A DNA stretch of 64,000 nucleotides, taken from positions 2,232,001 to 2,296,000 of the forward strand of contig NZ_CP113432.1 of the NCBI RefSeq assembly GCF_026686735.1, written 5' to 3'. The position numbers were made by a program, and so were the translations under genes. A model generated the notes under the pieces. The model had not been told where the DNA came from. It saw only the letters and a list, made by a program, of their open reading frames with translations, and did not search any database. Of the stretch, positions 10,272 to 21,361 are shown in pieces. The stretch comes from Pseudomonas triclosanedens (GTDB lineage Bacteria; Pseudomonadota; Gammaproteobacteria; Pseudomonadales; Pseudomonadaceae). Every line of letters starts with the position of its first letter. Position 1 is the stretch's first letter.

Positions 10272-10296
10272 AACATAATCGCTTCTGCGATTTCAG

Positions 10297-10328
10297 AAAG
10301 GGTGATCCGGAAGGGTCGCCCTTTTTGT
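10297..10328 (+). terminator. Terminator after tRNA-Val
   Basis: A 12-bp stem (AAAGGGTGATCC with GGGTCGCCCTTT, two G-U pairs) with a GGAA loop, followed by TTTTT. Confidence 0.85.
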
Positions 10329-10623
10329 TTTGGCTGATTTTTGCATCCATTGCCCCTGCTTTGGGGCGTCGTCGGTCGCTGCGCGTAGCTTTGGCCGTTA
10401 TCTGCTTGCTGCTTCGTATAGATGAATGTGGCTCGTCGTTTTCTCTCCTTTCTCTCCTTTCTGGTCCGGTCGAGATGCCTTATTTATCTATTGCCGGCCT
10501 GATTGCATCGGACTTGTCTTTGTGGGGGATGGATGGCACGTTGACGTCTCGGTCAATACAAGGATGTTGGGGGAGGCGGCTCGTATGCCGGTCAGCCCTT
10601 GCTCCCACTGATGAGAGGGTTCG
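10329..10623. other. Intergenic stretch without a recognisable gene
   Basis: Between the tRNA-Val terminator and the EcsC-family gene. Short open frames exist, but none has a family signature or a good ribosome site. It probably carries the promoter of the next gene; I see no clear element. Confidence 0.5.
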
Positions 10624-11370
10624 ATGACTATCTCCGAAAGCGATTTGGGCGAGTTGCAGACTGCGAAGAGTCTGCTTGAGAATCCCGGCTTCGCGGCCAA
10701 GTTGACCAATGTGGTCGGTGCTCCGATCGAGTATGCGCTGGAGCATTTGCCGGAGAGCGTTGCCAGTAGTATTGGCAGCGTCACCCAGTCTGCGCTGGAA
10801 AAGGCGCTGGATGCTGCTGTCTTCACGATGAAGGATGCGCCGGGGGAGGAGTCCTCCAGTCTCTGGCACAAGGCTGGCGTTGCTGTGACGGGTGGTGTTG
10901 GTGGCTTTTTCGGCTTCGCGGGGCTGGGGGTGGAATTGCCGATTTCGACTTCCATCATGCTGCGCTCGATCGCGGATATCGCCAGGTCTCATGGGGAGAG
11001 GATCGATTCCGACGAGGCCAAGGCGGCCTGTCTGGCTGTTTTCGCTCTGGGCGGTCCTTCGGAGAGCGATGATGGTTCAGATGCCGGCTATTACGCCGTT
11101 CGGGCGGCGCTGTCCAAGGCAATGTCGGATGGTTCGCTGGTGAAGTTGGTTGTCGTCATTGCAGAGCGATTCGGTGTGCAGGTCGGTGAGAAAGCTATGG
11201 CGCAACTGGTCCCGGCGATTGGTGCTGCCGGTGGTGCGCTGATCAACCTGGCCTTCATCGATCACTTCCAGGATATGGCGCGCGGTCATTTTGCCGTGCG
11301 GAAACTGGAGAGGCGGTATGGCGAGGCGCTGATCCAGCGGATCTATCGCGAGCTGCCCGCTAGGGGGTAG
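10624..11370 (+). CDS. EcsC family protein
   Basis: A 248-residue protein. The middle part (about residues 85-145) has the EcsC family pattern: LWHKAGVAVTGGVGGFFGFAGLGVELPISTSIMLRSIADIARSHGE, then EAKAACLAVFALGG. EcsC proteins are named after the third gene of a Bacillus ABC-exporter operon, but their molecular function is not known. There is no signal peptide; the glycine-rich central segment is weakly hydrophobic. The ATG at 10624 follows GAGAGGG. It is a single-gene unit bounded downstream by a terminator. Confidence 0.85.
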   Translation: MTISESDLGELQTAKSLLENPGFAAKLTNVVGAPIEYALEHLPESVASSIGSVTQSALEKALDAAVFTMKDAPGEESSSLWHKAGVAVTGGVGGFFGFAGLGVELPISTSIMLRSIADIARSHGERIDSDEAKAACLAVFALGGPSESDDGSDAGYYAVRAALSKAMSDGSLVKLVVVIAERFGVQVGEKAMAQLVPAIGAAGGALINLAFIDHFQDMARGHFAVRKLERRYGEALIQRIYRELPARG

Positions 11371-11419
11371 CGGACGGGTTGCGCTGTCGCAATTCGTCGA
11401 ACGACAGTTGCGTCGAAGG

Positions 11420-11445
11420 AGCCCGGCCTGTGTGCCGGGCTTTTT
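11420..11445 (+). terminator. Terminator after the EcsC-family gene
   Basis: Stem AGCCCGGC / GCCGGGCT with a CTGTGT loop and a run of five T. Confidence 0.85.
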
Positions 11446-11507
11446 CTATGGAACTTTAATGGATGGGCGCCTGCTATGGTGTGCGTTGGTTGTGCCTGGA
11501 GGTGGCG

Positions 11508-12017
11508 ATGAGCGGTTCGCGGTCCTGGTTATTGCTTGCTGTGCTCTTCGTGTCGTGGCCTGTGCTGGCGGAAATGGAGGTGCACTGGCCCGAGGGCTGG
11601 GCTGTCACTCGCTCGCCCGAGGGGGCGGCGATCGTTCGGCAGCGTGGCGTACGTCTTGATGAGAGCGGTGGGCAGGCTGTGGTCATGGAGGTGACGCGCA
11701 GTCGTCTGGCGGTGGATGCTTCCATTAATGTCGAGCGCGTCATTCTGGAGATGCGCAAGGCGCTGCAGAAGGACTTTCTACGGCAGGGATTCGAGGCGGC
11801 CTGCAGCAAGCCAAAGGCTGCCATGCTGGGTGGGCTGGATGGGCTGGAAGTGCGCTGCGGCATCAGCCAGAACGGCGCTGAGGTGCTGAAGCAGTCCTTG
11901 CAGGTTGCGATTGGGGAGGGTGTGGCGTACTCGCTCACCTATGCGGCGCCGGCGGAGCGATATCCCGAATTGAAGAAAGAGATCGAGTCGGTGAAGGCGG
12001 GATTGCGTCTGAATTGA
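11508..12017 (+). CDS. Secreted hypothetical protein, DUF4946-like
   Basis: A 169-residue protein with a signal peptide (MSGSRSWLLLAVLFVSWPVLA). The mature part begins EMEVHWPEGWAVTRSPEG and ends with AYSLTYAAPAERYPELKKEIESVKAGLRLN, the general plan of small periplasmic proteins that Pseudomonas annotations label DUF4946. Two Cys residues (in FEAACSKP and LEVRCGIS) could form a disulphide. The ATG at 11508 with GGAGGTGG upstream is preferred to an in-frame extension. Function is unknown. Confidence 0.75.
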   Translation: MSGSRSWLLLAVLFVSWPVLAEMEVHWPEGWAVTRSPEGAAIVRQRGVRLDESGGQAVVMEVTRSRLAVDASINVERVILEMRKALQKDFLRQGFEAACSKPKAAMLGGLDGLEVRCGISQNGAEVLKQSLQVAIGEGVAYSLTYAAPAERYPELKKEIESVKAGLRLN

Positions 12018-12030
12018 CTCGCTGAAATGC

Positions 12031-12056
12031 AAAAGCCCCGCCATTGCGGGGCTTTT
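12031..12056. terminator. Bidirectional terminator between convergent genes
   Basis: An 11-bp stem AAAAGCCCCGC / GCGGGGCTTTT with a CATT loop and T-rich tails on both strands. It serves the secreted DUF4946-like gene and the small gene opposite. Confidence 0.85.
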
Positions 12057-12067
12057 TATTTTTTAGC

Positions 12068-12292
12068 TCAGGCGGCGAGAGTGGCCTGGACTCGTTCGAT
12101 TACCGCATTCAGGGGTTCGGAGCCCTGGTATTGCTGCGGGTAAAGGCGTTCCGTGTGCCTGGCAATGCCGTGCTCGTTCACCAGAGTGAAGCTGAAGCCA
12201 TGCTTGCGCTTGGCCTGGATGACGCAATTGAGGGGGGCGAATGCCGCCGTAAGGGTGCGAATCGCCTCCTGGATTTGAATGGAGGTTTTCAT
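12068..12292 (-). CDS. Small conserved hypothetical protein
   Basis: A 74-residue protein, MKTSIQIQEAIRTLTAAFAP followed by LNCVIQAKRKHGFSFTLVNEHGIARHTERLYPQQY and an alpha-helical tail. No known domain is recognised, and there are no membrane segments. Composition and codon use look native. It ends at a shared bidirectional terminator. The ribosome site is weak (AAGACA). Confidence 0.65.
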   Translation of the reverse strand: MKTSIQIQEAIRTLTAAFAPLNCVIQAKRKHGFSFTLVNEHGIARHTERLYPQQYQGSEPLNAVIERVQATLAA

Positions 12293-12731
12293 TGTCTTGA
12301 TATTTCCAATTAGGTAACGGCCTTATGACCGCTTGAATCGTAAAAAGCTCCGGGTGCGACTTGAGAATGCCGAAATCGTGTGACCGGAATATGGCAGCGA
12401 TTGGAAACGTTGGGTTCGGGTCAGTTTGCTGTGTTGGGTGGCAGCAGTGGAACTGACGAGGGCGCTGATCGCTCGGGCAAACTTCCTGGCGCGGCTGACG
12501 TGCTCTGGAAACGATGCGGAGGATGCGCTGGCCGTAGCCCTGTGATACCTAGCTTCGATCCCTGTATGGATGGGATGGCGCTGGGAGGGGCGACCGTCGG
12601 TTTGGTACTCGCGTTTGCTATTGTACGGATATCTGTCGGTAATGGCCAGTCTGGCTCTGGCCGCTGGTCAGAATTCTTGCGAGTTCAGTAGGAATTCCCA
12701 CGGGGCGGGAGCGCCCCGCGAGATATCGGTA
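12293..12731. other. Intergenic stretch without a recognisable gene
   Basis: About 440 bp between two minus-strand genes. A GC-rich hairpin (CGGGGCG-GGAG-CGCCCCG, 12701-12718) without a T-tract lies just past the MvaT/MvaU-type gene and may end its transcript. A plus-strand open frame at 12380-12691 has no family features and is not called. Confidence 0.5.
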
Positions 12732-13085
12732 TTATTTCTGCAGCCAGGATTCGACGGTGGCGGCGCCGTATTGCTGCTTCCAGGCTTTCAGGGTCTTGTG
12801 GTTGCCGCCCTTGGTTTCGATGGTTTCACCATTGTGCGGGTTCTTGTAGACCTTCAGCTGGCGGCTGCGGCGCTGAGCTGCGGGCGCAGGTTCGCTGGGC
12901 CCCTGCGGGTCAAGAATCTCAATGACGTTGCGCAGGTTCATGCCGTACTGGTCCATCAGTACTTGCAGTTGATCCTTGAACTCCAGTTCCTTTTTAAGGC
13001 TGCTGTCATTCTTGAGTTTTTCAAGCAGGGCAAGTTGCTCTTTGAGCTGGCGCTCGGCTTCGCGGAATTCCGCAAGTTTGGACAT
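12732..13085 (-). CDS. MvaT/MvaU-family H-NS-like nucleoid protein
   Basis: A 117-residue xenogeneic silencer. The N-terminal half is a coiled coil (AEFREAERQLKEQLALLEKLKNDSSLKKELEFKDQL) for oligomerisation. The C-terminal DNA-binding domain has the family hallmark QLKVYKNPHNGETIETKGGNHKTLKAWKQQYG. The MSKLAEFR start looks closer to MvaU than to MvaT. These proteins bind AT-rich DNA and silence foreign genes, so this core gene may act on the AT-rich island segments further along. Confidence 0.92.
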   Translation of the reverse strand: MSKLAEFREAERQLKEQLALLEKLKNDSSLKKELEFKDQLQVLMDQYGMNLRNVIEILDPQGPSEPAPAAQRRSRQLKVYKNPHNGETIETKGGNHKTLKAWKQQYGAATVESWLQK

Positions 13086-13341
13086 CGTATGCTCCCGTCG
13101 GCGGGGTGAGTTGTGTTCGGATTTTCTGGTTTTATAGTAACCGGCGTCAACTCCGGTGGCGAATTATTATGGTCTGGAAGATGCATCTTATATCCGGGGC
13201 TGCATGTTTTAGGCTTTGGGCTTGCCTGGTTAATGCGGGATAATCCGACGCTGAAGGTGAGGGCTGTTCGTCGGGGATTATCCCTCTGAACATTGTGAGT
13301 TTCATTTGGGTGCGTTTGTTTCGGTCTGATGTGAGTGCTGG

Positions 13342-14175
13342 ATGGGTAGTGGGATAGAGCGTTATCGGGTCAACGGTTATGAACTGGTGTGCCTGGTTCG
13401 GGGCTCGGGCGTGCCAGTGGTATTGGTACACGGCTCGCTCTGTGATTATCGTTATTGGCAGAGTCAGCTCGTGGCGCTCTCGGCTGCATATCGCGTCTTC
13501 GTTCCCAGTCTTCGACATTATTATCCGGAGCAGTGGAATGGTGAGGGCGGTGGATTCTCCACTCGGCAGCATGTCGATGATCTGCTTGCGTTGCTTGATC
13601 TGTTACCGGGCCCTGTCCATCTGGTGGGGCATTCGCGGGGTGGAAATCTGTGCTTGCGGGTGGCCCTGGCCGCGCCAGAGAAGCTGCGTACTTTGACGCT
13701 GGCCGATCCAGGCGGAGATTTCTCTGCGGATGTCTTTCGCGCCGCGGCAATTGACCCGCCTGTTTCTCCGGTCGAGCGTAACCGGTTTCGCGAGCAGGCT
13801 CTGTCGATGATTCGGCAGGGATGTATTGGTGAGGGGTTGGAGCTGTTTGTCGATACGGTAAGTGGGGCAGGTGTGTGGAAGCGCTCTTCGCGACAGTTCC
13901 GTGAAATGGCGTCTGACAATGCGATGACGCTGGTTGGGCAGGTGGCGGATCATCCTGCTCCGTTGCAGGAAGCATCGCTTGCAAATCTGCATTTGCCTGT
14001 GTTGCTGATCGGCGGCGCGGCAAGTCCGGAGCCATTCCCGCGTATCGTTCGGGCGCTGCAGTCGGTTCTGGTGGATGCGCGAACCTCGATTATTGCGGGG
14101 GCATCTCACGGTATGAATGTGGTTCGTCCGGCTTCCTTCAATCGTGCAGTTCTGGAATTCGTCGATCAGTACTGA
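13342..14175 (+). CDS. Alpha/beta hydrolase
   Basis: A 277-residue hydrolase with VPVVLVHGSLCDYRYW (oxyanion-hole region), the nucleophile elbow GHSRGG (Ser near residue 95), and a C-terminal IIAGASHGMNVVRPASFN supplying the catalytic His. The substrate is unknown. It lies immediately upstream of thrS on the same strand, but a 240-bp gap suggests a separate transcript. The upstream intergenic region (13086-13341) is AT-rich and shared with the divergent MvaT/MvaU-type gene. Confidence 0.88.
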   Translation: MGSGIERYRVNGYELVCLVRGSGVPVVLVHGSLCDYRYWQSQLVALSAAYRVFVPSLRHYYPEQWNGEGGGFSTRQHVDDLLALLDLLPGPVHLVGHSRGGNLCLRVALAAPEKLRTLTLADPGGDFSADVFRAAAIDPPVSPVERNRFREQALSMIRQGCIGEGLELFVDTVSGAGVWKRSSRQFREMASDNAMTLVGQVADHPAPLQEASLANLHLPVLLIGGAASPEPFPRIVRALQSVLVDARTSIIAGASHGMNVVRPASFNRAVLEFVDQY

Positions 14176-14421
14176 GTTTCGCTGATTTGGCTGGCTCGTC
14201 AGTGATCGAAAGTTGCAGTAACATTCTCCGCCTTGCCCCGCATGTCATTCGGGGTCACGCAGTTTCGTTTTCTTCCAGTGATCACCGTCCGCGCGCGCAA
14301 GCGCAGGGTGCCGACAAGGCGCCTGCCACTGTGAGGCAGGCATGCCCGGCGGGCGACGCTTACTGGCACATCCCAACCCATGTGGCCTTTCGTAGGGGTC
14401 ACCACTAGGAGAGGAGGCGCC

Positions 14422-16344
14422 ATGCCCATCATTACTCTTCCCGACGGTAGTCAGCGTTCGTTCGATCATCCGGTCAGTGTGGCCGAGGTTGCTCAATCCA
14501 TTGGTGCGGGCCTGGCCAAGGCGACCTTGGCTGGCAAGGTCAATGGTCGTCTGGTCGACGCAAGTGACGTCATCGATAGCGACGCAACCCTGCAGATCAT
14601 TACCCCGAAGGACGAGGATGGGCTGGAAATTATCCGTCACTCCTGTGCTCACCTCGTGGGCCATGCAGTCAAGCAACTGTACCCGACTGCCAAGATGGTC
14701 ATCGGCCCGGTGATTGACGAAGGCTTCTATTACGATATCGCCTTCGAGCGCTCCTTCACGCCTGACGATATGGCTGCCATCGAAAAGCGCATGGCCGAGC
14801 TGATCGACAAGGACTACGACGTCATCAAGAAGATGACGCCGCGCGCGGAGGTCATCGAGATCTTCAAGGCTCGTGGTGAGGAGTACAAGCTGCGTCTCAT
14901 CGACGACATGCCTGACGAGAAGGCTATGGGCCTGTACTTTCATGAAGAGTACGTGGACATGTGCCGTGGTCCGCATGTGCCGAACACTCGCTTCCTGAAG
15001 GCCTTCAAGCTCACCAAGATTTCCGGTGCCTACTGGCGCGGCGACTCGAAGAACGAGCAGCTCCAGCGTGTCTATGGCACTGCCTGGGCGGACAAGAAGC
15101 AATTGGCCGCCTACATCCAGCGCATCGAAGAGGCCGAAAAGCGCGACCACCGTCGCATCGGCAAGCAGCTCGATCTTTTCCATCTTCAGGAAGAGGCGCC
15201 GGGCATGGTCTTCTGGCATCCGAATGGCTGGACCGTCTATCAGGTGCTCGAACAGTACATGCGCAAGGTGCAGCGCGATCACGGTTACGTGGAGGTGCGC
15301 ACCCCGCAGGTCGTTGACCGTATTCTCTGGGAACGTTCCGGCCACTGGTCGAACTACGCAGAGAACATGTTCACGACTTCCTCGGAAAGTCGTGATTTCG
15401 CAGTCAAGCCGATGAACTGCCCGTGCCATGTTCAGATCTTCAACCAGGGGCTGAAGTCCTACCGCGATCTGCCATTGCGTCTGGCAGAGTTCGGTGCTTG
15501 CCACCGCAACGAGCCGTCCGGTGCGCTGCACGGCATCATGCGTGTGCGTGGCTTCACTCAGGACGATGCTCACATCTTCTGCACCGAGGAACAGGTGAAG
15601 AAGGAAGCGGCCGACTTTATCAAGTTGACCTTGCAGGTCTACTCGGACTTCGGCTTCAGCGATATCTCCATGAAGCTGTCCACTCGTCCGGCCAAGCGCG
15701 TCGGCTCCGAGGAGTTGTGGGACCGTGCTGAGGGTGCGTTGGCCGATGCGCTGAACGAATCCGGGCTGGAATGGGAGTATCAGCCGGGTGAAGGGGCGTT
15801 CTACGGCCCGAAAATCGAATTCACTCTCAAGGACTGCCTTGGTCGTAACTGGCAGTGTGGCACCCTGCAGTACGACCCGAATCTCCCGGAGCGTCTGGAT
15901 GCCAGCTATATCGCTGAAGATAACAGCCGTATCCGGCCGGTTATGCTGCATCGGGCGATCCTGGGATCCTTCGAGCGCTTCATCGGCATGTTGATCGAGC
16001 ACTACGCCGGCCTGTTCCCGGCCTGGCTCGCACCGACCCAGGCTGTGGTGATGAATATCACCGACAAACAGGCTGAATGGGCGGAGGAAGTGGTGCGCCA
16101 GCTCGAGCAAAGCGGATTCCGTGCCAAGTCCGACTTGAGAAACGAGAAAATCGGCTTTAAAATCCGCGAGCATACTTTGCTCAAGGTTCCCTATCTCCTG
16201 GTTATTGGGGATCGGGAAGTTGAATCGCAGGCCGTCGCCGTACGTACGCGCGAAGGGGAAGATCTCGGCTCTATGCCGATTTCCCAGTTTGCTGAGCTGC
16301 TGGCTCAGGCGGTTTCCCGGCGTGGTCGCCAAGACTCGGAGTAA
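14422..16344 (+). CDS. thrS: Threonyl-tRNA synthetase
   Basis: 640 residues in standard order: the TGS domain ([20 protein letters not shown]) at 1-61, the editing domain with its HxxxH ([11 protein letters not shown]), the class II catalytic core with MNCPCH and the [10 protein letters not shown] motif, and the anticodon-binding domain ending at ISQFAELL. It charges tRNA-Thr. The ATG at 14422 has a strong AGGAGAGGAGG site. It is the first gene of the thrS-infC-rpmI-rplT-pheS-pheT-ihfA cluster, a conserved gamma-proteobacterial order. Confidence 0.98.
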   Translation: MPIITLPDGSQRSFDHPVSVAEVAQSIGAGLAKATLAGKVNGRLVDASDVIDSDATLQIITPKDEDGLEIIRHSCAHLVGHAVKQLYPTAKMVIGPVIDEGFYYDIAFERSFTPDDMAAIEKRMAELIDKDYDVIKKMTPRAEVIEIFKARGEEYKLRLIDDMPDEKAMGLYFHEEYVDMCRGPHVPNTRFLKAFKLTKISGAYWRGDSKNEQLQRVYGTAWADKKQLAAYIQRIEEAEKRDHRRIGKQLDLFHLQEEAPGMVFWHPNGWTVYQVLEQYMRKVQRDHGYVEVRTPQVVDRILWERSGHWSNYAENMFTTSSESRDFAVKPMNCPCHVQIFNQGLKSYRDLPLRLAEFGACHRNEPSGALHGIMRVRGFTQDDAHIFCTEEQVKKEAADFIKLTLQVYSDFGFSDISMKLSTRPAKRVGSEELWDRAEGALADALNESGLEWEYQPGEGAFYGPKIEFTLKDCLGRNWQCGTLQYDPNLPERLDASYIAEDNSRIRPVMLHRAILGSFERFIGMLIEHYAGLFPAWLAPTQAVVMNITDKQAEWAEEVVRQLEQSGFRAKSDLRNEKIGFKIREHTLLKVPYLLVIGDREVESQAVAVRTREGEDLGSMPISQFAELLAQAVSRRGRQDSE

Positions 16345-16346
16345 TC

Positions 16347-16895
16347 ATTATTAAGCGTGAAATGAGACAGGATAAGCGGGCTCTCCCGAAACCGCCGATC
16401 AACGAGAACATCACTGCCCGTGAGGTTCGTCTGATTGGTGCTGACGGTCAGCAGATTGGTGTGGTCTCCATCGACGAGGCCCTCCGTCAAGCCGACGAGG
16501 CCAAGCTGGACCTGGTGGAAATTTCTGCTGATGCGGTGCCCCCTGTCTGCCGCATCATGGACTACGGCAAGCACCTCTTCGAGAAGAAGAAGCAAGCCGC
16601 TGCTGCGAAGAAAAACCAGCACCAGCAACAGATCAAAGAAATCAAGTTTCGTCCAGGGACGGAAGAAGGGGATTACCAGGTAAAACTACGCAACCTGGTA
16701 CGTTTCCTTAATGAAGGGGACAAGGCCAAGGTATCGCTTCGATTCCGCGGTCGTGAGATGGCCCACCAGGAGCTGGGTATGGAGCTGTTGAAGCGGGTCG
16801 AAACCGATCTCGCCGAATATGGCACTGTGGAACAGCATCCCAAGCTGGAAGGACGCCAGCTGATGATGGTCATCGCTCCCAAGAAGCGTAAATAA
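16347..16895 (+). CDS. infC: Translation initiation factor IF-3 (non-AUG start)
   Basis: About 182 residues. The N-terminal domain runs from [21 protein letters not shown] to [21 protein letters not shown], followed by a Lys-rich linker and the C-terminal domain [24 protein letters not shown]. No ATG or GTG lies at the proper place; the first ATG (16362) would cut family-conserved residues. The reading frame gives ATC-ATT-ATT-AAG from 16344, and GGAG at 16338-16341 points to the ATT at 16347 (spacing 5) or 16350. A rare AUU/AUC start is the known basis of IF-3 autoregulation. Confidence 0.93.
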   Translation: MIKREMRQDKRALPKPPINENITAREVRLIGADGQQIGVVSIDEALRQADEAKLDLVEISADAVPPVCRIMDYGKHLFEKKKQAAAAKKNQHQQQIKEIKFRPGTEEGDYQVKLRNLVRFLNEGDKAKVSLRFRGREMAHQELGMELLKRVETDLAEYGTVEQHPKLEGRQLMMVIAPKKRK

Positions 16896-16955
16896 CCTCC
16901 CGGGCACTGGCAGGCCTGATGGTTATCAGTTGTTAACGAATGCGGAGTACTAAAC

Positions 16956-17150
16956 ATGCCAAAGATGAAAACCAAAAGTGGCGCCAAGAAGCGCTTCAAA
17001 GTGACTGCTGGTGGCATCAAGCACAAGCACGCTTTCAAGAGCCACATCCTGACCAAAATGACCACCAAGCGTAAGCGTCAGCTGCGCGGCACTTCGCTGC
17101 TCGCTGCTTCCGACGTTCGCCGTGTAGAACGCTCCCTGCGTCTGCGTTGA
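16956..17150 (+). CDS. rpmI: 50S ribosomal protein L35
   Basis: A 64-residue basic protein, [20 protein letters not shown] through [24 protein letters not shown], the complete L35 sequence pattern. It lies between infC and rplT in the standard order. Confidence 0.97.
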   Translation: MPKMKTKSGAKKRFKVTAGGIKHKHAFKSHILTKMTTKRKRQLRGTSLLAASDVRRVERSLRLR

Positions 17151-17171
17151 TTTCTGGTAGAGGATAAATAA

Positions 17172-17528
17172 ATGGCTCGTGTTAAGCGTGGCGTGATTGC
17201 CCGTCGTCGTCACAAGAAGATTCTGAAGCTCGCAAAAGGCTACTACGGCGCGCGTTCGCGCGTGTTCCGCGTTGCCAAGCAGGCGGTAATCAAGGCTGGC
17301 CAGTATGCCTACCGTGACCGTCGTCAGCGCAAGCGTCAGTTCCGCGCCCTGTGGATCGCCCGTATCAACGCTGGCGCCCGTCAGAATGGTCTGTCCTACA
17401 GCCGTCTGATTGCTGGCCTGAAGAAGGCGGCCATCGAGATCGACCGTAAGGTACTGGCCGATCTGGCTGTGAACGAAAAAGCGGCGTTTACCGCAATTGT
17501 CGAGAAAGCGAAGGCCAGCCTGGCTTAA
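17172..17528 (+). CDS. rplT: 50S ribosomal protein L20
   Basis: 118 residues: [20 protein letters not shown] then [17 protein letters not shown] and the C-terminal [23 protein letters not shown]. It is essential for early 50S assembly. In E. coli L20 represses its own operon by binding RNA; the sequence here does not show whether that applies. It lies 21 bp after rpmI. Confidence 0.97.
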
Positions 17529-17573
17529 GCCCCACGACAGTTACCGGATCTCGATCCGGACGTAACGTCACCG

Positions 17574-18642
<1,069 letters not shown>

Positions 18643-18676
18643 CCCGCACGACTGTCAACGCATTTAGGAGAACAGG

Positions 18677-21055
18677 ATGAAATTCAGTGAACAGTGGCTG
18701 CGGAGCTGGGTAAATCCGCAGGTATCCCGTGATGAGCTAGTGGCTCGTCTGTCTATGGCGGGTCTTGAGGTCGATGCTGTAATTCCCGTTGCCGGCCAGT
18801 TCAGTGGCGTGGTTGTGGGTGAAGTGCTTTCGACCGAACAACACCCGGACGCCGACAAACTGCGTGTCTGCCAGGTCAGCAATGGTTCGGAGACCTTCCA
18901 GGTTGTCTGCGGTGCGCCCAATGTGCGTCCGGGCCTGAAGATTCCCTTCGCCATGATCGGTGCCGAACTGCCGGGTGACTTCAAGATCAAGCAGGCCAAG
19001 TTGCGTGGTGTCGAATCCAACGGCATGCTCTGTTCGGCCAAAGAGCTGGAAATCAGCGAAGACAACGCAGGCCTGATGGAGCTCGCCGCGGATGCGCCGG
19101 TGGGGGCCAGCATCCGTGATTACCTTGAGCTGGATGACGCCTCCATCGAGATTGGTCTGACCCCGAACCGCGGCGACTGCCTGTCGCTGACCGGTCTTGC
19201 TCGTGAGGTCGGTGCGCTGTACGGCGCCGAAGTCAAGCCGGTAGTGATCAACGCCGTTGCCCCGCAGATCGATGACGTGCGCAGCATTGAACTGCTGGCA
19301 CCCAAGGCCTGCCCGCGCTATCTCGGCCGAGTCATTCGCAATGTAGACCTGAGCAAGCCGACTCCACTGTGGATGGTCGAGCGCCTGCGTCGTTCTGACA
19401 TCCGGAGCATTGATGCTGCAGTCGACATCACCAACTACGTGATGATCGAGCTGGGCCAGCCGATGCATGCCTTCGACCTCGACGAGATCAAGGGCGGCGT
19501 GCGCGTGCGCATGGCGGAGGAGGGCGAGAAGCTCGTTCTGCTCGATGGCCAGGAAGTTACTCTGCGTAGCGATACTCTGGTGATCGCCGACCACGAACGC
19601 GCTCTGGCCATCGCGGGTGTGATGGGCGGCGAGCATAGTGGTGTCAGCGCCAAGACTCGGGACTTGTTCCTCGAAAGCGCCTTCTTCGACAACATCGCCG
19701 TTGCTGGCAAGGCTCGGTCCTATGGCCTGCACACCGATGCCTCGCACCGCTTCGAACGCGGTGTGGACTCGCAGTTGGCGCGTCGCGCGATGGAGCGTGC
19801 CACCGAGCTGCTGTTGCAGATTGTCGGCGGTGAGGCTGGTCCGATCGTGGAGCGAGTCAGCGAGGCCGACCTGCCGAAGGTCGCTCCGGTTACTCTGCGT
19901 GCTGAGCGTATCACCCAGATGCTGGGGCTGACCTTGGAAAGCGCCGAGATTGAACGCCTACTAGCCGCCTTGGAGTTCGATGTCCAGAAGGCTGGTGTCG
20001 ACTCTTGGACTGTGGGTGTGCCGAGCCACCGCTTTGATGTTTCCATCGAAGTCGACCTGATAGAAGAGCTGGGACGCCTTTACGGCTACAACCGTTTGCC
20101 GGTCCGTTATCCGCAGGCTCGCTTGGCTCCAAACACCAAATCCGAGTCTCAAGCGGAACTGCCTGCGCTGCGTCGACTGCTGGTCGCCCGTGACTACCAG
20201 GAAGCCATCACCTACAGCTTCATCGATCCCAAGCTGTTCCAGCTTTTCCACCCGGGCGTCGAGCCGCTGATGCTTGCCAACCCGATCTCCGCCGATATGG
20301 CCGCAATGCGCGCCTCGCTCTGGCCGGGCCTGGTCAAGTCCCTGCAGCACAACCTCAACCGCCAGCAGACTCGTGTGCGTCTGTTCGAAAGCGGCCTGCG
20401 CTTCGTCGGGCAGTTGGAAGGGCTGGTGCAGGAAAACATGCTCGCCGGTGTCGTCTGCGGTGCCCGTCAGCCGGAAGGCTGGGCTAACGGTCGCGAAAGT
20501 GTCGACTTCTTCGATGTGAAAGCTGACGTCGAAGCGCTGCTGGGTAACGCCGGTGCTATCGATGCTTTCACCTTCTCTCCGGCGGAACACCCAGCGCTGC
20601 ACCCGGGGCAGACCGCCAGGATCGAACGCGATGGTGTATTGGTCGGCTACTTGGGGGCCTTGCATCCAGAACTGGCCAGAGCTTTGGATCTGGATCGTCC
20701 GGTCTTTGTCTTTGAGCTGGTGCTGGCAGAAGTAGCCAAGGGCCGCCTGCCGAAATTCAGCGAACTGTCGCGCTACCCCGAAGTGCGCCGTGATCTGGCA
20801 CTGATCGTTGATCTGGATACTCCGGCCGAGTTCGTGCTGGCCAATATCCGTGAAGCGGCGGGCGAATGGCTGACAGATCTCAGGCTCTTTGACGTCTACC
20901 ACGGTAAAGGCATTGATCCGCTTAGAAAAAGCTTGGCCGTTGGCTTGACCTGGCAGCATCCATCACGCACTCTTAACGATGACGAGGTGAACGCGACTAC
21001 GCAGAATATCGTCGCCTCGCTGGAACAAAGGTTCAACGCCACGTTAAGGAAGTAG
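18677..21055 (+). CDS. pheT: Phenylalanyl-tRNA synthetase beta subunit
   Basis: 792 residues, full length. The N-terminal EMAP/tRNA-binding domain shows VVVGEVLSTEQHPDADKLRVCQV, the B3/4 editing domain covers roughly residues 200-370, the B5 domain follows, and the C-terminal anticodon-binding FDX-ACB domain includes FSELSRYPEVRRDLALIVD and ends near LRKSLAVGLTWQHPSRTL. It is translated from an ATG 34 bp after pheS with AGGAG upstream. Confidence 0.98.
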   Translation: MKFSEQWLRSWVNPQVSRDELVARLSMAGLEVDAVIPVAGQFSGVVVGEVLSTEQHPDADKLRVCQVSNGSETFQVVCGAPNVRPGLKIPFAMIGAELPGDFKIKQAKLRGVESNGMLCSAKELEISEDNAGLMELAADAPVGASIRDYLELDDASIEIGLTPNRGDCLSLTGLAREVGALYGAEVKPVVINAVAPQIDDVRSIELLAPKACPRYLGRVIRNVDLSKPTPLWMVERLRRSDIRSIDAAVDITNYVMIELGQPMHAFDLDEIKGGVRVRMAEEGEKLVLLDGQEVTLRSDTLVIADHERALAIAGVMGGEHSGVSAKTRDLFLESAFFDNIAVAGKARSYGLHTDASHRFERGVDSQLARRAMERATELLLQIVGGEAGPIVERVSEADLPKVAPVTLRAERITQMLGLTLESAEIERLLAALEFDVQKAGVDSWTVGVPSHRFDVSIEVDLIEELGRLYGYNRLPVRYPQARLAPNTKSESQAELPALRRLLVARDYQEAITYSFIDPKLFQLFHPGVEPLMLANPISADMAAMRASLWPGLVKSLQHNLNRQQTRVRLFESGLRFVGQLEGLVQENMLAGVVCGARQPEGWANGRESVDFFDVKADVEALLGNAGAIDAFTFSPAEHPALHPGQTARIERDGVLVGYLGALHPELARALDLDRPVFVFELVLAEVAKGRLPKFSELSRYPEVRRDLALIVDLDTPAEFVLANIREAAGEWLTDLRLFDVYHGKGIDPLRKSLAVGLTWQHPSRTLNDDEVNATTQNIVASLEQRFNATLRK

Positions 21056-21058
21056 CGT

Positions 21059-21361
21059 ATGGGGGCTCTGACGAAAGCTGAAATTGCTGAACGTCTGTAC
21101 GAAGAGCTGGGCCTGAATAAGCGGGAAGCCAAGGAACTGGTGGAGCTCTTCTTTGAGGAGATCCGCCAGGCGCTGGAGCATAACGAGCAGGTGAAGTTGT
21201 CGGGTTTCGGCAACTTCGATCTACGTGACAAGCGCCAGCGTCCCGGACGCAACCCGAAAACGGGAGAGGAAATCCCGATTACAGCCCGGCGCGTCGTCAC
21301 CTTTCGTCCAGGGCAGAAACTGAAGGCCAGGGTTGAGGCTTATGCTGGAACCAAGTCATAA
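21059..21361 (+). CDS. ihfA: Integration host factor alpha subunit
   Basis: A 100-residue HU-family DNA-bending protein: [20 protein letters not shown], then [28 protein letters not shown] with the intercalating proline region RPGRNP, as in IHF-alpha. It is immediately downstream of pheT (3-bp gap), as in most gamma-proteobacteria. IHF is often used by tRNA-directed integrases, so its position beside the tRNA-Pro insertion site is fitting but conserved anyway. Confidence 0.98.
   Translation: MGALTKAEIAERLYEELGLNKREAKELVELFFEEIRQALEHNEQVKLSGFGNFDLRDKRQRPGRNPKTGEEIPITARRVVTFRPGQKLKARVEAYAGTKS

Noticed and set aside
12380..12691. A 103-codon plus-strand frame in the gap before the MvaT/MvaU-type gene
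   Set aside because: No ribosome site, no family features, ends in an AT/GC-mixed non-coding stretch.
14245..16332. A 695-codon open frame on the minus strand opposite thrS
   Set aside because: Shadow frame; thrS is complete and has a strong ribosome site.
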